Of a stretch of 5,348 bases of DNA, positions 1 through 5,348 are shown in pieces. The translations under genes and the position numbers were made by a program. The number at the start of each line of letters is the position of its first letter. The stretch's first letter is position 1. Below the pieces are notes generated by a model, which was not told where the DNA came from, did not search any database, and saw nothing but the letters and a program-made list of their open reading frames with translations. The stretch is from JBBDWJ01 sp040902925 (GTDB taxonomy: Bacteria > Acidobacteriota > Terriglobia > Bryobacterales > UBA6623). The DNA lies in assembly GCA_040902925.1 (NCBI GenBank), contig JBBDWJ010000135.1, positions 1 to 5,348 on the forward strand, given 5' to 3'.

Positions 1-546
1 CTGCTTCCGTTTCGCGATTCGACTTTTCTCAACCACCTGATCACCGTTTTTCGTCCGCGTGTCGATCCCTTGATCGTGGTGCTCGGCCATCACGCAGCGC
101 AGATCGCACCCAGCCTCGAAGTCCAGGCCGGCGCCGTGAAGGTCATCGTCAACGCCAACTACAAACAGGGGATGCTGACGTCGCTGCAAGCAGGTCTAGG
201 CGCCGTGCCGCTGGAAGCCTCCGCCATAATGTTCACTCTCGTCGATCATCCTGCGGTGCGACCCGAGACGATCGATCGGCTGATCGAGGAATTCCAGACC
301 GGAGGCAGCGCCCTAGCCGTCCCGCGGTATGGCGAGCGTCGCGGGCATCCAGTGATTCTGTCGCGCTCGGTCGCCGGCGAAGTCCTGGCCCTGCCGCCGG
401 AAAGCTCAGCCAAGGAGGTCATTCGAAGCCATCAGGGCGAGACGCTGTTTCTCGATGCAGACGACCCCGGCGTGTTGTGCGATGTAGACCTGCCAAGCGA
501 CTACCAAGCGCTGCTAGGGGATCGCGGCGCAGTCTCAAACCCGTAA
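1..546 (+). CDS. MobA/MocA-like nucleotidyltransferase, 3' part (5' end outside window)
   Basis: The frame is open from the first base and gives 181 residues up to the TAA at 544-546. It is the C-terminal bulk of a MobA-like NTP transferase (NTP_transf_3), the family that joins CTP or GTP to molybdopterin cofactor. The start of the visible protein, LLPFRDSTFLNHLITVF, matches the stretch just after the family's nucleotide-binding LAAGxSxRMGxxK loop. That loop is therefore missing only because of the window edge; about 20 residues are lost. Visible family marks are VVLGHH (about residues 26-31), the GMLTSLQAGL segment (57-66), the metal-binding type LVDHP (80-84), the RRGHPVIL strand (113-120) and a closing DVDLPSDY (161-168). 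The DxP form and the RGHPV segment favour the MocA (cytidylyl) side over MobA (guanylyl), but substrate cannot be fixed from sequence. A TTG at 70 is only an internal codon, since homology continues upstream of it. Confidence 0.9.
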   Translation: MLPFRDSTFLNHLITVFRPRVDPLIVVLGHHAAQIAPSLEVQAGAVKVIVNANYKQGMLTSLQAGLGAVPLEASAIMFTLVDHPAVRPETIDRLIEEFQTGGSALAVPRYGERRGHPVILSRSVAGEVLALPPESSAKEVIRSHQGETLFLDADDPGVLCDVDLPSDYQALLGDRGAVSNP

Positions 547-558
547 ATCGCACAAGCC

Positions 559-599
559 ATCGCCAAAGGCGATCCGAGCCCTACCCGCAAGGGTGGGGC
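559..599. terminator. Tandem hairpins between convergent genes, possible two-way terminator
   Basis: Two hairpins follow the nucleotidyltransferase stop by 12 bases. The first is ATCGCC-AAA-GGCGAT (559-573), a perfect 6-bp stem. The second is GCCCTACCC-GCAA-GGGTGGGGC (578-599), a 9-bp stem with one wobble/mismatch position and a GNRA-type GCAA loop. They lie between two genes that point at each other, where a shared terminator is expected. Neither strand shows a T-run after the stem, so this is not a classic intrinsic terminator. It could instead be a REP-like dispersed repeat or an RNA 3'-end stabiliser. The rest of the 547-703 gap shows nothing else I can support. Confidence 0.4.
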
Positions 600-703
600 C
601 ACTTCAATAGAAAAGCAACGAGTTAAAGTCTAGCCATGGGCGGCTGCGTCGAGTGCGCCGGCTCAAGCAAAGGGATACCCATATCATCGGCTCGGGCAAA
701 AAC

Positions 704-1783
704 TCACCGCGTAAGCACTTCCTCGAAAAACGCCAGCGCGCGAGGATCGTTCGACTGCCCCAGCCAGAACATCGCCTGCTTGCGCACCGTGCGGTTGTTG
801 TTGGTGCGGGCGACCTGGATAAGCAGCACCACGCCTTCATCCTTCGGAAGCTGGCTCAGCGCGAATACGGCCTGTTTCTTGACGTCCGTATCGGGGTCTC
901 GCTCAACAGCGACCGTGAGTGTGACCATGGCTTTCTTGCCGGCCTTCTGAGCGAGCCAGAACAGCGCCTGCTTGCGCACCCGGGAGCTCGAATCGTTGCG
1001 CGCGAAGTGAATCAGCTCATCGACGGATTCCTCTTCGCGGCTGACGTTGAACGCAAACATGGCGTCCTCGCGAAACCGCTCGTCGTTGTCGCTGCGAACG
1101 GCCTTGCGAAGGGCCTGTAAGCCGGCCGCGCCTCGTGCGTTGCCTAACCAGAAGGCGGACTGCTTGCGGAGTTCCCGAGGCCTTCCCGGCGCGAGAAACC
1201 CGGCCAGGGCCGCGGCGGCGGCAGGCCCATCATGATGGGCGATCGCGGCCAGCGCGCCATTCGCGATTCTCTTCTCCTGCTTTTCCGACCAGTCAGAAGC
1301 TCGCACCAGCTCCGCCAGGTAGTCCACGCTCTGCCGCGCATCGACGCCGTTGAGCCAGTAGACGCGGCGTCCGCCGGCGTCAAGCGGGCAGTCGCTCGAA
1401 TACGCCCTCAGCTTGTCGAGCCGGCCGCTCTCCGCTCGCACCAACACCAGCAGGCTGCGCGACGGTTCGAGCTGTACGGCTTGCGAGTGTCTGGTCCCCT
1501 GGGAATCTCCGCGACTCTCTTCGAGATGACAGCCCTTGCAGCAACCGCTATCCCCGTCGCCGTGGAAGCAGCACATCGTGCGATCGCCCGGAATCATGGG
1601 GACGCTGTAAGCGATCCAAACCGCGTCCGTCGATTGCCCGGCCAGCGTCTCGATGGTGGCCTTGACGCCGCTCGACACGGATCGTATCTCCAAGTCGGCA
1701 TTCTGAATCGCGGGAGCCTGGGCGTTCAACGATGCCGCGGTAGCCAGGCACAACCACACCAACAACGATCGATGAATTCGCAC
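704..1783 (-). CDS. Exported HEAT-repeat protein with cysteine-rich N-terminal loop
   Basis: This encodes 359 residues with a GTG start at 1783-1781, chosen because AGGAGG (1793-1788 on the minus strand) lies 4 bases upstream and the protein then begins with a signal peptide. That peptide has Arg at 2 and 5, a hydrophobic core at about 7-18, and a likely cut near the AQA at 21-23. Residues 24-165 form a non-repeat domain with a cysteine cluster (C71, C72, H74, C81, C82, C85, H86) that contains CKGCH, and one more cysteine, C132. Residues 170-359 are a HEAT-type alpha-solenoid: equivalent helices start at 205, 237, 269, 301 and 333, exactly 32 residues apart, three of them reading RKQAxFWL or RKQSAFWL; a degenerate copy may start near 173. 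HEAT repeats are protein-binding scaffolds, so no enzymatic role is implied. It is the last gene of the cluster. Function is unknown; the protein is likely periplasmic or secreted. Confidence 0.88.
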   Translation of the reverse strand: MRIHRSLLVWLCLATAASLNAQAPAIQNADLEIRSVSSGVKATIETLAGQSTDAVWIAYSVPMIPGDRTMCCFHGDGDSGCCKGCHLEESRGDSQGTRHSQAVQLEPSRSLLVLVRAESGRLDKLRAYSSDCPLDAGGRRVYWLNGVDARQSVDYLAELVRASDWSEKQEKRIANGALAAIAHHDGPAAAAALAGFLAPGRPRELRKQSAFWLGNARGAAGLQALRKAVRSDNDERFREDAMFAFNVSREEESVDELIHFARNDSSSRVRKQALFWLAQKAGKKAMVTLTVAVERDPDTDVKKQAVFALSQLPKDEGVVLLIQVARTNNNRTVRKQAMFWLGQSNDPRALAFFEEVLTR

Positions 1784-1787
1784 ATAC

Positions 1788-1793
1788 CCTCCT
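1788..1793 (-). promoter_or_regulatory. Strong Shine-Dalgarno AGGAGG for the HEAT-repeat gene
   Basis: The minus strand reads AGGAGG-GTAT-GTG, which places a consensus ribosome binding site 4 bases before the GTG at 1783-1781. An out-of-frame ATG overlaps this GTG, so the Shine-Dalgarno site and the signal peptide decide the frame. It is the clearest ribosome binding site in the cluster and suggests that this gene is translated independently, not by coupling. Confidence 0.75.
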
Positions 1794-1801
1794 TGCTTGT
1801 G

Positions 1802-1917
1802 TTGAATCAGCGTGGAAGACGGGCCGAAGCCCGTCCCCAGTAGCGACAGGCGTTCCCGCCGTCCCTCGCCCGAGAGGGTGAGGCGCCAAGCCTGCTAGCA
1901 GTCCCTCACTGATTCAA
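1802..1917. repeat. Hairpin-rich spacer bounded by a 9-bp inverted repeat
   Basis: The region between the two HEAT genes is dense in inverted repeats. GACGGGC-CGAA-GCCCGTC (1818-1835) reads on the transcribed minus strand as a perfect 7-bp stem closed by a C(UUCG)G tetraloop, a very stable RNA fold. GGCG-TTCC-CGCC (1849-1860), CCCTC-GCCCGA-GAGGG (1863-1878) and the 10-bp palindrome CTGCTAGCAG (1892-1901) follow. TTGAATCAG (1802-1810) and CTGATTCAA (1909-1917) are exact inverted copies that bound the block, and the right copy covers the last codons of the TPR-HEAT gene. The block could be a processing or attenuation site that sets the level of the last gene, or a small MITE/REP-like insertion. 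No T-run follows the stems on the minus strand, so full termination here is doubtful. Confidence 0.5.
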
Positions 1918-3090
1918 AATCTCCAGCATAAAATCCGTCGCTTCTTTCGAGCCCATCACCGAAAGATGCCGCACCGCCCGCTTCTTGAGATCGGCGTTGG
2001 TCTCGGTGCGGGCGACTTCGATCAGCGCCTGGGCATTGCCCTGCAGGAAAAACGCCTTCATCACGGCCCGCTTTACTTCGGCATCGGAACCTTCCTTGTA
2101 CAGCGCCTTCAACTGCGGCGCCGTCTCCTTTCCCATCAAGCCAAGTTTCTCGACCGCTTCCATGCGCAATTCCGCGGACTGCTCGCTCCGGGCCAACTGC
2201 CCCATGCGTTCGTGGTCACCCGAAATGAACAGCGCGTTGATGATGCGCTTTTTGACGCCGGCGTCCGTTTCCTTTTGGTACATGCGCCAAAGGTCTTCAC
2301 GCGCGCCCATGACGCCGAGCAGCTTCACCGCTTCGCGGCGTAGTTCCGGATCCTTCTCGCCTTCCGCGGCTGTCAGCACGCGCTGCCGCTCGCCGGCGAC
2401 CATGAAACTGTTCAGAACGCGTTTCTTGATCTGCACATCATTCGACGAGGCATAGACTTCGCTCAGTAGCGCGCGGTTCTCCGGCCCACCAAAAATCCCC
2501 AGATGGTTGATCGCCGTCTTCTGCATCTCCGGGTTCGAGCCGTCGCGCGCCAGCGCCGCGATAATCTCGCGTGCCTTCGGCGAGCCGCTCTGCGCCAGCA
2601 CGAACAGGGCTTTCTTCTTGAGCCGGTCGGAAGGATTGCTCCGCAGAATCTTTTCGAGCAGCGGCACCGCTTTTTCCAAATCGGTGTGCATCAGGCTGTT
2701 GATGGCGAGGAGCTTGAGATCCTCGTCGACCTCTTGCTCGGGCTCGACCGGCAGGCCGGCCTCTTGCCGCACCCTCAACTCCAGCGCTTTGGCGTCGTTT
2801 ACGTAGCGGCTTTCGGGAAACGAGCGCTGCAGCTCCTGGATCGTCGCCAGAGTTTCCGTGCGTAGCCCTTGCTTGTCTTGCGCGAAAGCTTTCATGTAGA
2901 GCGCTGCGTCGGCGCGCGAGCCGCCCTGCTTCGCGGCTTGGTCAAATTTCTCGATGGCTTCGGCCCAGTGGCTGCCGTCGAGCAGCGCGCGGCCTTCGTC
3001 ATACAACTTGCTGGACTGGTCCTGCGAATAAAGCCCGCCCACAAGCAGGAACAGCGCAAGAATACTGATCGCCAAACGATTTCTTTTCAT
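1906..3090 (-). CDS. Exported TPR plus HEAT-repeat protein
   Basis: This is 394 residues from the ATG at 3090-3088, which gives a clean signal peptide (MKRNRLAIS, then a hydrophobic core to about residue 20, ending LYSQ). In-frame GTG (3096) and TTG (3102) starts also exist. The TTG overlaps the preceding stop as TTGA and has GAGG 4 bases upstream, so the true start is uncertain by up to 4 codons. Residues 27-111 look like TPR helices (for example YDEGRALLDGSHWAEAIEKF). Residues 125-394 hold eight HEAT-like repeats whose key helices begin near 157, 189, 221, 250, 279, 308, 339 and 368. From the second onward two forms alternate: one ends LGxxG or LSVMG (2, 4, 6, 8), the other ends with a form such as ALFISG or AFFLQG (3, 5, 7). 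There are no catalytic motifs and no cysteines. Likely a periplasmic or secreted scaffold, coupled to the upstream membrane protein; partner unknown. Confidence 0.87.
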   Translation of the reverse strand: MKRNRLAISILALFLLVGGLYSQDQSSKLYDEGRALLDGSHWAEAIEKFDQAAKQGGSRADAALYMKAFAQDKQGLRTETLATIQELQRSFPESRYVNDAKALELRVRQEAGLPVEPEQEVDEDLKLLAINSLMHTDLEKAVPLLEKILRSNPSDRLKKKALFVLAQSGSPKAREIIAALARDGSNPEMQKTAINHLGIFGGPENRALLSEVYASSNDVQIKKRVLNSFMVAGERQRVLTAAEGEKDPELRREAVKLLGVMGAREDLWRMYQKETDAGVKKRIINALFISGDHERMGQLARSEQSAELRMEAVEKLGLMGKETAPQLKALYKEGSDAEVKRAVMKAFFLQGNAQALIEVARTETNADLKKRAVRHLSVMGSKEATDFMLEILNQ

Positions 3091-3098
3091 GGTCACTC

Positions 3099-3851
3099 TC
3101 AAAAAACCTCGCTCTGGGGAGCGCGCAGTTGATTCTGCCGCTCTTCTTGAATGCCCGCGTTGACGACGCGGATCTTGAACAACGTTCCCTGCTGCTCGAT
3201 CGTCGCCCGCAGCCGCCCGGCATCCTCGGGCGTCAGTTGCTCGGGGCCGTGCCGCAGCTCAATCAACACGCGTTCCAGTTCGTCGAGCACTTGGGCGATC
3301 ATCGGATTTCCCGATTGCTCGGCCGCCGTGCGGTACAGGCGGTTGTCGGTGAGCAGATCGTCTGCTTCGAGCCGCTCGCTGCTGACGTCAATGGCTCCAT
3401 CGGGCGTCGCGTTGAGCAGTTCGATCAACACAAGCTGCGACCGCTCCAGATGGTCGCCGACAGCGACCAGCAGAATCTGCTGCCGCGCTTGCGCCGAAAT
3501 CCCGGCTGCGGGCGAATCCGCCGGGCCGCTTGCATAGCGCCCCACCAGAAATGCGCCGATGACGAACGCCGCCAGAAGCGCCGCTGGAACCACCTGCCGC
3601 AGCGTCAAAAACTCCCACCAACGGAAGCGCAACTGCGGCTCGAGCTTCCATTGAACTTTTTGCCAAACCCGCTGCGCGTAGTCGTCGGCGCGTTCCGGTG
3701 GTTCGCTCGGACGCACTTCCGCAAGCATCGCCGAGAGCTCCTCAAACAGTTGCCGCGCCGCCGGGTCTTCCGCCAGCAGCTTCTCCACGGCGGCCGGGTC
3801 GTCGGCTTCGCCGTAGTAGTAGGCGACGAGTTGTTCTTCAACAGGATTCAT
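3099..3851 (-). CDS. Single-span anti-sigma-like membrane protein without zinc-finger cysteines
   Basis: This is 250 residues. The ATG at 3851-3849 overlaps the sigma-factor stop as ATGA, a usual sign of translational coupling. Residues 1-85 are predicted cytoplasmic and start with VEEQLVAYYYGEADDPAAVEKLLAEDP in outline, the shape of the short acidic N-terminus of zf-HC2-type anti-sigma factors. One transmembrane helix follows at about 87-104. Residues 105-250 should face the periplasm and are mostly helical, with a Leu-rich segment at 135-147 and another at 186-199. The whole protein has no cysteine, so the HxxxCxxC zinc site of classical ZAS anti-sigma factors is absent. Its position directly after an ECF sigma gene is the main support for an anti-sigma or sigma-regulating role, which is inference. 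Alternatively it is a structural membrane partner of the exported repeat proteins encoded just downstream. Confidence 0.82.
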   Translation of the reverse strand: MNPVEEQLVAYYYGEADDPAAVEKLLAEDPAARQLFEELSAMLAEVRPSEPPERADDYAQRVWQKVQWKLEPQLRFRWWEFLTLRQVVPAALLAAFVIGAFLVGRYASGPADSPAAGISAQARQQILLVAVGDHLERSQLVLIELLNATPDGAIDVSSERLEADDLLTDNRLYRTAAEQSGNPMIAQVLDELERVLIELRHGPEQLTPEDAGRLRATIEQQGTLFKIRVVNAGIQEERQNQLRAPQSEVF

Positions 3852-4426
3852 ATGAGCGCCCCTGCCACCGGACGCAGTGCTTCGCGAAGTTTCTTGACCG
3901 CGCGGAATATGCTGTGCTTTGTCGCGCCATCGTTGCGGCCGAGCGCGGCGCTGATTTCATGGACCGGCATGCCCTCGACGTGGCGCATCAAAAAGGCGGT
4001 GCGCTCGAGCGGGCTCAGCCCGGCCAGGGTTTCGTCGACGATCTGGCGCACCTGCCCGCTCACCGCAACGCGGTGCGGGCTCGGGTCTGACGTGGTCAGA
4101 GTGGCCGCCAGGCCGTCCCCCTCTTCGTTGCTCGTGCTCAGCGTCACCCGTTTTCCTCGCGCCCGCTGCAAATCGAGCGAGCAGTTGACGGCGATCCGAT
4201 AAACCCAGGTGCCGAACTCGGAACGCCCGTCGAATCGGCCCAGGCTGCGGAAAGCCCGCAGAAAGGTCTCTTGCACCACGTCGTCGGCGTCGAATTCGTT
4301 GAGCGTCATACGGTAAGCCAGGCGGAACACACTACGGCTGTGGCGCTCCACGAGCACACGGAACGCATCCGAAAGCCCGCCTCGCGCGCGCTCCACCAAA
4401 TCAGCGTCGCTTGCTTCCACTGTCAT
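3848..4426 (-). CDS. ECF-type RNA polymerase sigma factor
   Basis: This encodes 192 residues from the ATG at 4426-4424, a normal length for an ECF (group 4, RpoE-like) sigma factor. Region 2 spans about 20-90, with FRLAYRMTLNEFDADDVVQETFLRAFRSL-type core helices and the FGTWVYRIAVN element that bears on -10 recognition. Region 4 spans about 136-184 (LSPLERTAFLMRHVEGMPVHEISAALG, then the recognition helix GATKHSIFRAVKKLREAL). Region 3 is absent, as expected. No clear Shine-Dalgarno site precedes the ATG; the leader is C-rich. It heads the cluster and overlaps the next gene by 4 bases, so it probably controls its own operon, as many ECF factors do. I could not identify a convincing autoregulated ECF promoter upstream. 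The target regulon cannot be read from the window. Confidence 0.95.
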   Translation of the reverse strand: MTVEASDADLVERARGGLSDAFRVLVERHSRSVFRLAYRMTLNEFDADDVVQETFLRAFRSLGRFDGRSEFGTWVYRIAVNCSLDLQRARGKRVTLSTSNEEGDGLAATLTTSDPSPHRVAVSGQVRQIVDETLAGLSPLERTAFLMRHVEGMPVHEISAALGRNDGATKHSIFRAVKKLREALRPVAGALI

Positions 4427-4528
4427 TTGGACTACGGCGCGGCCGGGCGGTTGGCTGGGGAGATCATTGTTTTTTCGGGGAGTTCTGCTAGGCCGCGCCT
4501 GTTATAGGTCTCGGGTAGGTTTAAAGGA

Positions 4529-4543
4529 GAACAAATAGCGAAC
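4529..4543 (+). promoter_or_regulatory. GAAC-N7-GAAC direct repeat, candidate SOS (LexA-type) box
   Basis: GAACAAATAGCGAAC repeats the word GAACAAA with an 11-base period. The spacing matches the direct-repeat LexA box described for Alphaproteobacteria (GTTC-N7-GTTC and its complement). A further GTTC lies at 4558-4561, next to the -35 element on the + strand. A LexA role is inference only: no SOS gene is in view, and LexA sites of this organism are unknown to me. It could equally bind another regulator of the sigma-factor operon, whose start is about 100 bases away. Confidence 0.35.
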
Positions 4544-4561
4544 AAAATTGAGTGATAGTTC

Positions 4562-4590
4562 TTGACAGTGGCCGTAGCTGAGCGTATCCT
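4562..4590 (+). promoter_or_regulatory. Sigma70-type promoter match TTGACA-N17-TATCCT, pointing right
   Basis: The -35 hexamer is a perfect TTGACA (4562-4567), the spacer is exactly 17 bases, and the -10 is TATCCT (4585-4590, four of six consensus bases, with the key TA and final T present). The surrounding gap is clearly AT-richer than the genes. The predicted transcript would start near 4597 and run into the antisense strand of the DUF3800 gene, since no credible + strand gene follows within the window. The only start with an open frame nearby is an ATG at 4628 that gives 39 codons without a ribosome binding site, so I do not call it. Confidence 0.45.
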
Positions 4591-4665
4591 AATATTGGAA
4601 TCGTCCGCTTAGCCGAACTGTCACCGTATGGTGTGCGTTCCCTTTTGGGATAGGCTGGCGGGCAT

Positions 4666-5292
4666 TTATTTGGGCCAGATCTGCACTCTCAGCTCACGGT
4701 GGCGAATCAGCTTTCGGAACACCCAACGGTTTTCCTTGCTTGAGTAGGAACGGGCCACCGCACCACACACCATATCCGCCAATTGTAAGAGATCATTGCC
4801 GTCGGACCGTTGCATCTTCACCTTCTTGATGAGTCTCTTGCCGCCGGTCTCGTTGACCCTGCGTTTGAGGTATTTGGCAAGCTCACAGCGGAATTCCTGG
4901 TTTCCGCATTTGTCGAGAACCACAATCGAGTCATTGAGCTGGGGCTTCATGTTCTCGAAGACCAAGCCGGTTGTGTATTTGTAGAACGAACTCTTGTCGT
5001 GAAAGCCCTCACTCCATAGCTTGGCCTTGTTGAGCACGATGGAATGGTAGAAGAAACCAGACGATCGAACGGCTTGCAGGAATGCCGTTCGCAGATCATG
5101 GCTGCACGAATTGAAATGGAATTCGAACCGGGGAGATAGTCGCCTGGACTCGCGTAGCTCTTGGATTCGGCTTTCGCATTGGCTCGCCTCGTCGTGGTCC
5201 TCGAAAAGTACTCCAGTCACCACGAAGTGCGGCGAGGAACCCGGCTTGCCACGCATCCCTGAATCGCCTGACTCATCTATGAAAACGAGCAC
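4666..5292 (-). CDS. DUF3800 domain protein
   Basis: I take the GTG at 5292-5290 as start, giving 208 residues that begin MLVFIDESGDSG, the usual N-terminus of DUF3800 proteins. The frame stays open to the window edge (another GTG at 5346), but that stretch is a Pro/Arg-rich translation with no family resemblance. DUF3800 is predicted to have an RNase H-like fold with acidic active-site residues. Here the candidates are D6, E7 and D10 in the first strand, D127 in VVLDKCG, and S163-D164 with D173 in the closing SDGNDLLQLADMVCGAVAR. All expected motifs are intact, so the gene does not look broken. The biochemical role is not established; members are often found in phage, island and defence-gene surroundings. 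GC content is visibly lower than in the sigma cluster (about 50 percent against 60-70 in sampled lines), which fits acquisition by transfer. It ends with TAA at 4668-4666. Confidence 0.85.
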   Translation of the reverse strand: MLVFIDESGDSGMRGKPGSSPHFVVTGVLFEDHDEASQCESRIQELRESRRLSPRFEFHFNSCSHDLRTAFLQAVRSSGFFYHSIVLNKAKLWSEGFHDKSSFYKYTTGLVFENMKPQLNDSIVVLDKCGNQEFRCELAKYLKRRVNETGGKRLIKKVKMQRSDGNDLLQLADMVCGAVARSYSSKENRWVFRKLIRHRELRVQIWPK

Positions 5293-5348
5293 GCTGCTAC
5301 CTGACCTATGCGCGGCCGAGGGCCGGGGTGGAGGACCTGGACGCACTC

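Larger units (their letters stand above)
4427..4665. other. AT-richer intergenic region upstream of the sigma operon
   Basis: This 239-bp gap must contain the promoter of the minus-strand sigma cluster and the 3' end of the DUF3800 transcript. On the minus strand TATAAC (4506-4501) is a good -10 match, but no matching -35 lies at the right spacing. Short palindromes CACCGTATGGTG (4622-4633) and TCCCTTTTGGGA (4639-4650) lie downstream of the DUF3800 stop and could help end its transcript, but both are weak. No tRNA or known RNA motif is visible. Confidence 0.4.

Noticed and set aside
1232..1843. A 203-codon open frame on the + strand opposite the HEAT-repeat gene
   Set aside because: The minus-strand frame has a signal peptide, a strong ribosome binding site and regular HEAT repeats; the + strand frame has none of these.
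3129..4202. A 357-codon open frame on the + strand opposite the membrane-protein and sigma genes
   Set aside because: It is antisense to two well-supported genes with recognisable domains, shows no family resemblance, and is the kind of long open shadow that GC-rich coding sequence produces.
4500..4600. Possible tRNA or small structured RNA in the AT-rich gap
   Set aside because: I find no cloverleaf arms, T-loop GGTTCRA or other known RNA signature.
4628..4747. A 39-codon + strand ORF behind the orphan promoter
   Set aside because: It has no ribosome binding site and most of it is antisense to the DUF3800 gene; it is not supportable as a gene.
5293..5346. N-terminal extension of the DUF3800 protein to the GTG at 5346
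   Set aside because: The added 18 residues are Pro/Arg-rich without family similarity, while the GTG at 5292 gives the typical short N-terminus before FIDESGD. The window edge prevents certainty.
1..5348. CRISPR array, insertion sequence or integrase
   Set aside because: There are no regularly spaced direct repeats at DNA level beyond the protein-repeat coding, and no transposase or recombinase motif in any frame that I could recognise.

Overview
The window looks like a piece of a GC-rich bacterial chromosome. My best guess at the organism is an acidobacterium (Acidobacteriota). This is an inference from gene style only: an ECF sigma factor, a membrane-anchored anti-sigma-like protein and exported HEAT-repeat proteins with RKQAxFWL-type repeats in one operon. 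No marker gene is present to confirm it.

Layout. Positions 1-546 (+) hold the 3' part of a MobA/MocA-like nucleotidyltransferase that enters from the left edge. It converges on a four-gene minus-strand cluster (704-4426), and tandem hairpins lie in the gap between them (559-599). In transcription order the cluster is an ECF sigma factor (4426-3848), a one-span cysteine-free anti-sigma-like membrane protein (3851-3099, ATGA overlap), an exported TPR plus HEAT-repeat protein (3090-1906, start next to or overlapping the previous stop), a 122-bp hairpin-rich spacer, and an exported HEAT-repeat protein with a cysteine-rich N-terminal loop (1783-704). A 239-bp AT-richer gap (4427-4665) separates this cluster from a DUF3800-family gene (5292-4666, minus) at the right edge. 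The gap carries a good sigma70-type promoter match pointing right and a GAAC-N7-GAAC direct repeat that resembles an SOS box.

How the genes may work together. The overlapping starts and stops of the first three cluster genes suggest co-transcription and translational coupling. The membrane protein is placed where an anti-sigma factor normally sits. The two secreted alpha-solenoid proteins could be periplasmic scaffolds or sensor partners acting on its extracytoplasmic domain, or simply targets of the sigma factor. That is inference from gene order. The DUF3800 gene has lower GC than its neighbours and probably belongs to a different, possibly mobile, segment.
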